Origin: Caldithrix sp.
GTDB taxonomy: Bacteria > KSB1 > UBA2214 > DYKH01
Assembly: GCA_020722685.1 (NCBI GenBank)
Contig: DYKH01000241.1
Coordinates: 1 to 6,901, forward strand
Reading direction: 5' to 3'
Length of the DNA: 6,901 nt
The position numbers and the translations under genes were made by a program. Under the pieces are notes generated by a model. That model searched no databases. It was not told the DNA's origin and was given only the letters and a program-made list of their open reading frames with translations. This document shows positions 1-5,744 of the stretch, one piece after another (within the stretch, counting starts at the first letter, position 1; every line of letters begins with the position of its first letter).

Positions 1-1
1 G

Positions 2-262
2 GGCAAGTTTCAGCATGATTTCTGCGGAGCAGGCCGAAGAGAGCATGATCCGTTTCGCCTTACGCCTTCCTCCGAAATTGCCGAGGAGTGTTCCCGGCGG
101 ATGCCGTTGATCGGCGGCGTTTACATGCAGATGGAGGACGAGATTGCGAGCATCGGCGCGGTCATCTGCGGCTGATATGGCTTGGTGTCGAACAAGATTC
201 TCATAGTGCTAACGGCGACACCATTCAGCCTCGCATGTCTTACAGTCCGTTTTGCGTTGCGC
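2..262 (+). pseudogene. Decayed remnant of 2-oxoacid:ferredoxin oxidoreductase alpha subunit (KorA/VorB type)
   Basis: One reading frame starting at base 2 retains clear landmarks of the N-terminal pyrimidine-binding domain of the alpha subunit of 2-oxoacid:ferredoxin oxidoreductases. TPSSEIAEE is at about 62-88, a GGVYMQMEDEIASIGAVI stretch is at about 113-166, and a weak LTATPFSL echo of the family's TATSGPGFSL motif is at 209-232. The frame hits a TGA at 173-175, where intact members read IGAS. The GYPI lead-in before TPSS is lost and the SGPG of the later motif is missing. The first 20 or so codons align only loosely with the intact start seen at the right end of the window. Together these show a gene fragment that has accumulated substitutions and small indels. 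It would once have bound a 2-oxo acid/TPP complex in a ferredoxin-reducing enzyme. Its 3' limit is uncertain: it fades before the convergent gene ending at 264. Part of it may lie left of the window. Recognition of the family is firm; the exact subfamily (2-oxoglutarate, branched-chain or pyruvate) is not. Confidence 0.75.
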
Positions 263-263
263 C

Positions 264-1211
264 TTAAAGCTCTCCGATATCCTTAAGAAATCTAATGAGT
301 TTCAGTAGCTTAGCGTCTCGCTCCCGCATGATTTCCTCGGGGGTTTGGCCGCCATAGTCATAAAAACCGGCACCGGTTTTTACCCCTAACCTCCCCGCAG
401 CGACAAGCCGATCAAGGGATACGTAGTTTGTCTGTTGCGGAGGGGTTCTGTAGTCCGCATTGGCGACAGCCTTCTGGGTCAGATCAAGTCCGGTGAAATC
501 CATCTTTTTCACCAGACCGACAATGGGTGTGCGAAGGGCGAAACTGGCCTTGGCAGCCAAATCGATCTCCTCGGGAGTCGCATAGCCATTATCGAGAAGG
601 TAAAGGACCTCGTTGCGAAGGGCGCTCTGCAGACGATTGACGATGAACCCCGGAAGGAAGCGGGAAATGACGACAGGGGTTTTTCCGACGGAACGAAGCA
701 GCGATCTAACCGTTTCCACCGTTTCGTCCGAGGTTAAAGGCCCGCGAACGATCTCCACGAGCGGCACGATATGGGGAGGCGCGAACCAGTGGGTAATCAG
801 AAGCCTGCCCGGATTATGGACCGTGACTAATTCAAAGACATCCATGTAGGAAGTGTTGCTGGCAAGAATCGTATCCTGGGGACACCAGACATCCAGTTTG
901 TCGAAAACGGCCTTTTTGACATCCCTGTCCTCGTAGGTGGCCTCGATCACAAATTGGGCATCCCGGCACGCCGACTCCATGTTTTCAGTGAAGACAATCC
1001 TCCCGACAACCTCGTCGAAGGGCTCTTCCGGTCCGACTCCTTCGCTGCTTAACGTTTCGAGGTTCGATTCGATGAGACGTTTCGCTTTTTTCAGAATTTC
1101 GTCGTTGCGGTCAACAAGCCGTACGGCCAGTCCTCCCTGAGCAAAAACCTGCGCCAGGGAATGTCCCATCGTTCCGGCACCGATAATAGCTACGTTAGGT
1201 AGCAAATTCAT
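264..1211 (-). CDS. 3-hydroxyacyl-CoA dehydrogenase family protein, NAD-dependent
   Basis: The product (315 aa) should oxidise an L-3-hydroxyacyl-CoA or a free 3-hydroxy acid to the 3-keto form with NAD in the cytoplasm. The N-terminal Rossmann domain (about 1-185) has GAGTMG at 11-16, an Asp at 34 ending beta-2 (NAD rather than NADP), and ASNTS at 117-121. The catalytic block HWFAPPH begins at His141 with Glu153 in LVEIV. The C-terminal helical domain has PGFIVNR (187-193, Asn192) and the closing GVKTGAGFYDY (276-286). Ser121, His141, Glu153 and Asn192 match the active-site set of this superfamily. The frame stays open to an ATG at 1334, giving 41 more residues. I prefer ATG 1211 because the Rossmann strand begins right after it and a GGGTGG stretch lies 3-8 bases upstream, whereas 1334 has no ribosome site. 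It is the last gene of the leftward set, 169 bp after the BKACE gene. HWFAPPH rather than the usual HFFNP suggests a hydroxy-acid specialist, but the substrate is unknown. Confidence 0.9.
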   Translation of the reverse strand: MNLLPNVAIIGAGTMGHSLAQVFAQGGLAVRLVDRNDEILKKAKRLIESNLETLSSEGVGPEEPFDEVVGRIVFTENMESACRDAQFVIEATYEDRDVKKAVFDKLDVWCPQDTILASNTSYMDVFELVTVHNPGRLLITHWFAPPHIVPLVEIVRGPLTSDETVETVRSLLRSVGKTPVVISRFLPGFIVNRLQSALRNEVLYLLDNGYATPEEIDLAAKASFALRTPIVGLVKKMDFTGLDLTQKAVANADYRTPPQQTNYVSLDRLVAAGRLGVKTGAGFYDYGGQTPEEIMRERDAKLLKLIRFLKDIGEL

Positions 1212-1380
1212 AAACCACCCTTTTTTTGAAAGGAAAGGTCCTATGCCGCCTTCTTTTGTTTCGTTTGAAAGAAGAAGCGAAAAGAGGGTTCCTTTTTGTC
1301 GCCCGATACGATCAACGCCCGTTTTGCAGGCCATAAAGGAACAGCCACGCCAGGCTTAGACACGGCACATTTGGGGGAAT

Positions 1381-2214
1381 CTATTCGTTCCCAGGTTTTC
1401 GCAAGCCAAGTATCTCGCGGGCCTCATCGGGTGTTGCTGGATCCCTTCCGAATTCACGACAGATCCTCGCAAGGCGGGAAACAAGCCTGGCGTTGTCAGC
1501 GAGTTCGCCTCTTCCGTAATAGAGATTGTCCTCGAGCCCGGTGCGGACATGCCCCCCCATCGCTATCGCCATCAGGTTCATCGCCAACTGAGGTTTTCCG
1601 ATCGCGCAAACCGACCAGATGGATTCAGGTGGGAGGCTTTCCACCAAATGGACAAGAGACCGCGCTGTCGCTGGCGCTCCGCCCTTGACACCTAAAACAA
1701 ACTGCCACCAGAAAGGTGCCTTTATCAAGCCTTTTCGGGCTATCTCCATCGCGTTTCGAATCATACCGCTGTCGAAAACCTCGATCTCGGGCTTGATGGA
1801 TGCCTTGAGCATCCTGCGGGCGAGTTCTTCAAGGAAGTCAGGGGGATTAAGAAATACTCTCTCATTAAAATTCATCGAGCCGGCATCGAATGAGGCAATC
1901 TCCGGCCCGGCCAGCAGGGTGTTGAAACGCTCGCTTTCATCGACGCGTCCCGCCCCACCGCTGGTCGTAAAGTTTATAATAATATCGCATTGCCTTTCCC
2001 GGATCAGATCCTTAACCATAAGATACAAATCCCGATCGCAGGACATAACTCCCGCTTTATCCCGGACATGCACATGGACGATTGCCGCCCCCTCCCGCCA
2101 ACTGGCAATGGCTGCATCCGCTATTTCTTCCGGAGTAACGGGTAGTGCCGGGTTGTGGCTCTTGTTCGCCCAACTTCCGGTTGTTGCGACTGAGATGATG
2201 ATTTTATCATCCAT
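1381..2214 (-). CDS. Beta-keto acid cleavage enzyme (BKACE, DUF849 family)
   Basis: This 277-aa protein has the full length of the BKACE family. These are Zn-dependent TIM-barrel enzymes that condense a beta-keto acid with acetyl-CoA and split it into acetoacetate and the CoA ester of the remaining chain. Visible signatures are TTGSWANK near the start (11-18), PALPVTPEEIA (22-32), the metal-binding HVHVRD with His47 and His49, NFTTSGG (81-87), FDAGSMNF (109-116), EVFDSGMI (145-152), QFVLGVKGG (171-179) and the C-terminal GGHVRTGLEDN (220-230), whose Glu228 is the expected third Zn ligand. In the founding member Kce (3-keto-5-aminohexanoate cleavage), a Glu after the TGA motif holds the substrate amino group; here that position is Trp15. 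The substrate therefore probably lacks that amine. The ATG at 2214 has an AGGAG 9 bases upstream. It lies 97 bp after tctA and before a hydroxyacyl-CoA dehydrogenase gene, a logical supplier of its keto substrate. The family is certain; the substrate is not. Confidence 0.95.
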   Translation of the reverse strand: MDDKIIISVATTGSWANKSHNPALPVTPEEIADAAIASWREGAAIVHVHVRDKAGVMSCDRDLYLMVKDLIRERQCDIIINFTTSGGAGRVDESERFNTLLAGPEIASFDAGSMNFNERVFLNPPDFLEELARRMLKASIKPEIEVFDSGMIRNAMEIARKGLIKAPFWWQFVLGVKGGAPATARSLVHLVESLPPESIWSVCAIGKPQLAMNLMAIAMGGHVRTGLEDNLYYGRGELADNARLVSRLARICREFGRDPATPDEAREILGLRKPGNE

Positions 2215-2311
2215 TTTCAGAAACTCCTGCGTTTCCTTATTTTATGCGAGAGGGTACTGCCGGAACAGCGGCCATCCTGACTTGAGGCGCAGCGGATCGT
2301 CCCGCAACCTT

Positions 2312-3820
2312 TCACTTGTCTTCCTTTGGGATGGCAATCGCTGTCTTCTTTAAAAGCGCCGACACGATCGACCATAAGAGTAAAGCTGCCGTAAGCAGAA
2401 GAAAAAAGAGACTCAACGGGCGCGTCACAAACACGGAAAATTGACCGTGTGAAAACATCAGTGACGATTTGAAATAATACTCTATCAACGGGGCTAGAAC
2501 GAAAGCCAGAACAAGCGGAGGGCTGTCAAATTTCAATTTTTTTAGAAAGTACCCCAGTAATCCGAATCCAAACATTAACAGGACATCCATCATGCTGTTT
2601 TCTACGGAGTACGAGCCGAGAATGCAGAAGACGACAATCGCCGGGAAAAGATAGTGATAGGGAATCCTGAGGAGTTGCACCCAAAGGCCGATTAACGGCA
2701 GATTTAAGATAAGCAGCATGATATTTCCTATGTACATGCTGGCGATAACGCCCCAGAATATATCGGGACTCTGCGTCATCAAAAGTGGTCCGGGCGTTAC
2801 CCCGTGCAGGATAAGAGCCCCAAGCAAAAGCGCCATAACAACGTTGGCGGGAAGTCCCAACGTTAGAAGCGGAATGAAAGCCCCCTGCGCCGCGGAATTG
2901 TTGGCCGCTTCTGGTGCCGCCACTCCCTCTATCACACCTGTTCCAAACTTTTCCGGATGACGTGACACTCTCTTTTCTAAGGCATACGAAACGAAAGAAG
3001 CGAGCACGGCCCCTCCGCCGGGCAATACGCCTAGGAAAAAACCGATGATTGATCCCCTCAGGATTGCCCACTTCGCGATGACCCAATCAGCCGACGTCGG
3101 AAGAAGTCCCTTCACCCGGCTCATGAAAATTTTCCGTTCCGTGTTGGCCTCCAAATTGACAAATATCTCCGACATACCAAAAAGACCCATGATCATCGGC
3201 ACCAGCCCGATTCCATCAAGCAATTCCATCACGTCGAACGTGAAACGAGCCGAACCGGAAACCGTATCGGTGCCTACGGTGCCGAGAAGAACTCCCAGCA
3301 GGGCCATCATGATCGAGCGCACGATCGACGTAGACGTGAGAAAGCTCAACGCGACGAGTCCCATGCACATAAGGGAAAAATACTCCGGCGGACCGAACTT
3401 CAGGGCAAATGTCGCTAGGGGTGGTGCTATAAGGGTCAATCCGATCAGTCCCAAGGTGCCCGCGATAAAAGATCCGAACGCTGAGATGCCCAGCGCCCTG
3501 CCTGCTTTTCCCTCACGGGCCATTTGATAGCCGTCCATACAGGTCATGACGGACGCTGCCTCGCCGGGGATATTCACAAGTATGGATGTGGTTGATCCTC
3601 CGTACATCGCTCCGTAATAGATCCCCGCCAGCATCACGATCGCCGTGACTGGCTTGACATACAACGTCGCAGGAAGGAGCAGCGACATCGCCGCCGTCGG
3701 TCCCAGTCCGGGCAGAACACCTACCAGGGTCCCGATCAGGCAGCCAAGAAACGCGTAAAACAGGTTCACCGGTTCGGTTGCAACCGAAAACCCATGGATC
3801 AGTTGAGAAAGAATTTCCAT
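2312..3820 (-). CDS. tctA: Tripartite tricarboxylate transporter, large permease subunit TctA
   Basis: This is the large inner-membrane subunit (502 aa) of a TctCBA-type secondary uptake system, which moves a carboxylate from its periplasmic binding protein into the cell using the ion gradient. Family hallmarks are GVLPGLGPTAA (34-44), YGAMYGGSTTSILVN with IPGEAASV (69-91) and DGYQMAREGKAGRALG (96-111). A second pseudo-repeat has GVLPGGGAVLASF (264-276) and PEAANNSA (303-310), followed by LPANVVMALLLGAL and a run of hydrophobic segments to the C-terminus. About a dozen membrane helices are apparent. The frame is open to an ATG at 3916, but those extra 32 residues read from inside tctB and lack transporter character. 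The ATG at 3820 is preceded by AGGGA about 6 bases away and overlaps the end of tctB by 22 bases, as expected for translational coupling. The substrate cannot be predicted from the permease. Confidence 0.95.
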   Translation of the reverse strand: MEILSQLIHGFSVATEPVNLFYAFLGCLIGTLVGVLPGLGPTAAMSLLLPATLYVKPVTAIVMLAGIYYGAMYGGSTTSILVNIPGEAASVMTCMDGYQMAREGKAGRALGISAFGSFIAGTLGLIGLTLIAPPLATFALKFGPPEYFSLMCMGLVALSFLTSTSIVRSIMMALLGVLLGTVGTDTVSGSARFTFDVMELLDGIGLVPMIMGLFGMSEIFVNLEANTERKIFMSRVKGLLPTSADWVIAKWAILRGSIIGFFLGVLPGGGAVLASFVSYALEKRVSRHPEKFGTGVIEGVAAPEAANNSAAQGAFIPLLTLGLPANVVMALLLGALILHGVTPGPLLMTQSPDIFWGVIASMYIGNIMLLILNLPLIGLWVQLLRIPYHYLFPAIVVFCILGSYSVENSMMDVLLMFGFGLLGYFLKKLKFDSPPLVLAFVLAPLIEYYFKSSLMFSHGQFSVFVTRPLSLFFLLLTAALLLWSIVSALLKKTAIAIPKEDK

Positions 3821-4254
3821 AGTGTTCCCTGTGGAAGCCTCAATCCAAGAAATAGAACAAACACAAGCCAGGTAAAGGCCATCGTCACCACCGCAGCGAT
3901 AAAAACCCTGCTCCAAGCCAGGGGTTTAAGCACCCTGTACATAAATATCAACAGCAGAAAGGTGACAAATATAAACCCCACCTTTTCCCAGAGGAGTAAC
4001 CCCACGACAAGGACTAGATTGACAAGAAGAATTTTGGCTACATCAAGGATTTTGAAAACGACCACGGCCGTTTTCCTCTCGGATAAAGCTTGGAAGAAGG
4101 AGATGATGGACAAACCAGCGAGAGTCAGCGACGCCAAAAAAGGCACAAATCCCGGGCCGGGGCTGACAAACGTGCCGAACCCCAGCTTCCAGGATTCCAA
4201 CGCCACGGCCAAGGCTAGGGCAAACCAGAGTATGTTGGCTATGATGGCAGCCAT
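3799..4254 (-). CDS. tctB: Tripartite tricarboxylate transporter, small membrane subunit TctB
   Basis: This 151-aa hydrophobic protein has about four to five membrane segments (roughly 3-20, 40-56, 71-88, 92-106 and 117-136). It carries the SPGPGFVPF motif (31-39) after the first helix that is typical of TctB (DUF1468). Sequence conservation in this family is low, so the assignment rests on size, topology, that motif and its place between tctC and tctA. It is the small, poorly understood subunit that accompanies TctA in the inner membrane. The start at 4254 is 6 bp after the tctC stop, with only a weak ribosome site, so translation probably depends on coupling to tctC. Its last 22 bases overlap the tctA start. 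Confidence 0.88.
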   Translation of the reverse strand: MAAIIANILWFALALAVALESWKLGFGTFVSPGPGFVPFLASLTLAGLSIISFFQALSERKTAVVVFKILDVAKILLVNLVLVVGLLLWEKVGFIFVTFLLLIFMYRVLKPLAWSRVFIAAVVTMAFTWLVFVLFLGLRLPQGTLWKFFLN

Positions 4255-4260
4255 CGTCGC

Positions 4261-5223
4261 TTATTTTTTTATATACCTTTTAACCTGGACACCCGCCTCT
4301 TGATATGCCTCGGCCCAAAACTTGGTGAAATCGGCGGTGTTTTGGTACAAAAGCGGCATCTCGTATCGACCCATCGCCGCCAGAAACGCTGGATCGTTCA
4401 TGGCCTTGTGGAACGCGTCATGGAGCAGTTTAACGCGGTCGGCAGCCAATCCCTTGGGGCCTACAATACCGATCGGGGAATTATGAATGACACCATATCC
4501 CAGTTCCTTGACGGTCGGCACATCGGGGAATCTCTTGATTCGTCTATCGTTGTATGTCGCAAGAAGCTTCAGCTTTCCTGCCTCAACAAGAGGAATCCAC
4601 CCGGAAGTCGTCGATATGAAATCAATATGCCCGCCCAGCAGGTTTGCCGAGGATTCTTGATCGCCCTTGGAGGGAAGATGATTGAATTTAACACCTGCAT
4701 TGGTGGCCATCTCTTCGGCGGCGATATGTCCGCCAGTGCCGATACCGGAGGCCATGTAGGAAACCTGACCGGGTTTTGTCTTGGCGTATTCAATCAGGTC
4801 CTTGAGGGATTTATAGCGCGAATCGGGCTTCACCAGTATACCATAGAGGTAGCCGCCGATACGGATTATCGGGGTGACATCCTTGACCGTGTCAAAGGAA
4901 AGTTTGTTGATGAACGAGACCCGGTGCTGGCTCGTCACGACTACGGCGAGGTAATATCCATCCGGGGCTTTGCTGACTACGTAACCGACACCGACCGCCC
5001 CGCCTCCGCCTCCCCTGTTTTCCACGATGACCGGCTGCCCAAGGATCCCCTTCACGGCCTCGGCAAGGGGTCTGATTACAACATCCGTCGCTCCCCCCGC
5101 GGGGTAGGGGACCACCAACGTAATGGGTTTATCCGGGAAATTCTCGGCCGCACCAACTCCGGCCAATGCAAAAAACGCCGCGAAAACAAACCCCATTGTC
5201 AATAATATCTTTGTTCTTCTCAT
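4261..5223 (-). CDS. tctC: Tripartite tricarboxylate transporter substrate-binding protein (TctC/Bug family)
   Basis: This 320-aa periplasmic binding protein would capture the substrate and hand it to TctAB. The N-terminus is a classic Sec signal: MRRTK, a hydrophobic core (about 6-22), and a likely cleavage after GAA near residue 26. The mature part opens with the family pattern DKPITLVVPYPAGGATDVV (31-49), then QPVIVENRGGGGGAVG (63-78) and SKAPDGYYL (84-92). Later come the IGTGGH loop (161-166), NLLGGHIDF (194-202) and FPDVPTVKELGY (222-233), all usual for TctC/Bug proteins. In this family, two loops of the first domain hold the carboxylate of the ligand; side-chain specificity cannot be read here. 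A GGAGGG lies 9 bases before the ATG at 5223, the strongest ribosome site of the leftward set, which fits a first gene that needs excess product. The upstream region holds a possible promoter and an inverted repeat. Confidence 0.95.
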   Translation of the reverse strand: MRRTKILLTMGFVFAAFFALAGVGAAENFPDKPITLVVPYPAGGATDVVIRPLAEAVKGILGQPVIVENRGGGGGAVGVGYVVSKAPDGYYLAVVVTSQHRVSFINKLSFDTVKDVTPIIRIGGYLYGILVKPDSRYKSLKDLIEYAKTKPGQVSYMASGIGTGGHIAAEEMATNAGVKFNHLPSKGDQESSANLLGGHIDFISTTSGWIPLVEAGKLKLLATYNDRRIKRFPDVPTVKELGYGVIHNSPIGIVGPKGLAADRVKLLHDAFHKAMNDPAFLAAMGRYEMPLLYQNTADFTKFWAEAYQEAGVQVKRYIKK

Positions 5224-5272
5224 AATTATTTTCCCTCCAATTCTCTGTAATTTTTTTGATGCATTTTAACCG

Positions 5273-5299
5273 CTTAAACATTTTTCTGTTCCTTGTCAA
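5273..5299 (-). promoter_or_regulatory. Possible sigma-70-type promoter for the tctCBA leftward set
   Basis: On the minus strand a perfect TTGACA (-35, plus coordinates 5294-5299) is followed after 15 bases by TTTAAG (5273-5278), a 4-of-6 match to TATAAT with short spacing. It lies about 50 bases before the tctC start. The -35 is good but the -10 is weak, so the call is tentative. Confidence 0.3.
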
Positions 5300-5328
5300 T
5301 CCCCAAAATTCGCGGTTGATTTTGACAA
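5293..5328. promoter_or_regulatory. Inverted repeat TTGTCAA...TTGACAA upstream of tctC, candidate operator
   Basis: Seven-base arms at 5293-5299 and 5322-5328 form a perfect inverted repeat. Their centres are 29 bp apart, close to three helical turns. The left arm is the same DNA as the minus-strand TTGACA -35 box, so a protein bound here would control tctC transcription. Short repeats of this size can arise by chance and no regulator gene is in view. Confidence 0.3.
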
Positions 5329-5697
5329 CGGGGGTTTTTCGCGAGGGATTGCCATAGTGTTTGACCGAATTATCCGTTTCTCCTATAAGGCGGCAGAGCA
5401 CACATTGGAAAATCAGTAGTTTATGAGTAAGGTCTATGACTTTGCTGAACCCTGTGTGAACAATGAAAAGCGTTTCCCCTGCGGTAAATGTTTAAAGATG
5501 ACACTTGCTTCGGAGGGGGGCGGTTTGTGTTCTCGCCATTTTTCATCATACTCTTCTTGTATTTCGTTACAATTTAGGATAGTGCGAGAATAAAAAAAGA
5601 ATAGCCGTTTCACAAAGGAGTTTTAATTACCATTATAGGCATTTAAAAACGAACCACTGTAGCCATTCCGGAAAAATCCTGCGGTGTGTTCTAAAAA

Positions 5698-5721
5698 AAC
5701 GTTACGAAGGCGGGTAACTTT
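5698..5721. promoter_or_regulatory. Dyad AACGTTAC-N8-GTAACTTT before the 2-hydroxyacid dehydrogenase gene
   Basis: Two 8-base arms match at 7 of 8 positions (perfect core GTTAC/GTAAC) and are separated by 8 bases. The dyad ends 23 bases before the ATG at 5745 and just upstream of the TAAGG ribosome site. It could be an operator or an mRNA hairpin in the 5' leader; it has no T-tract, so it is not a terminator. Confidence 0.25.
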
Positions 5722-5744
5722 TCCCCTTGAAATAAGGCGATAAT

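Larger units (their letters stand above)
5224..5744. other. Divergent intergenic region with no confident gene
   Basis: This 521-bp stretch lies between the divergent starts of tctC and the 2-hydroxyacid dehydrogenase gene, so it must hold promoters in both directions. It contains a TTGACA box toward tctC, an inverted repeat around that box, a TACAAT hexamer at 5568-5573 on the plus strand without a good -35 partner, and a GTTAC/GTAAC dyad just before the dehydrogenase. A strong-looking AAAGGAG sits at 5614-5620 with no ATG, GTG or TTG start at a usable distance. A 56-codon plus-strand frame (5423-5593) is open, but it has no ribosome site and no recognisable family. No tRNA, riboswitch or terminator was recognised. 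Confidence 0.6.

Noticed and set aside
1212..1334. 41-residue N-terminal extension of the 3-hydroxyacyl-CoA dehydrogenase (ATG at 1334)
   Set aside because: The extension has no domain character, ATG 1334 has no ribosome site, and the Rossmann fold begins immediately after the internal Met at 1211, which has a GGGTGG upstream.
2291..2306. Possible terminator between tctA and the BKACE gene
   Set aside because: Only a short GCGG/CCGC hairpin is present and no T-tract follows on the minus strand.
1619..2353. Long plus-strand open frame (244 codons) opposite the BKACE gene
   Set aside because: It is antisense to a BKACE gene with all expected motifs; its composition (Ser/Arg/Pro-rich) is typical of a shadow frame.
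3821..3916. 32-residue N-terminal extension of TctA
   Set aside because: It reads through tctB coding sequence in another frame. The Met at 3820 has a good ribosome site and gives the usual TctA N-terminus.
4300..5205. Long plus-strand open frame (301 codons) opposite tctC
   Set aside because: It is antisense to a clear TctC gene with signal peptide and family motifs; the frame is a by-product of tctC codon use and matches no family.
5341..5360. Sigma-54 promoter candidate (TGGCA... on the minus strand)
   Set aside because: The GG element is present, but the GC element is one base out of the strict sigma-54 spacing and the TTGC context is missing.
5129..5401. 90-codon minus-strand frame overlapping the tctC start
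   Set aside because: It covers the tctC signal-peptide region in another frame and the promoter region, is rich in Lys/Arg/Asn as expected of untranslated AT-rich DNA, and resembles no family.
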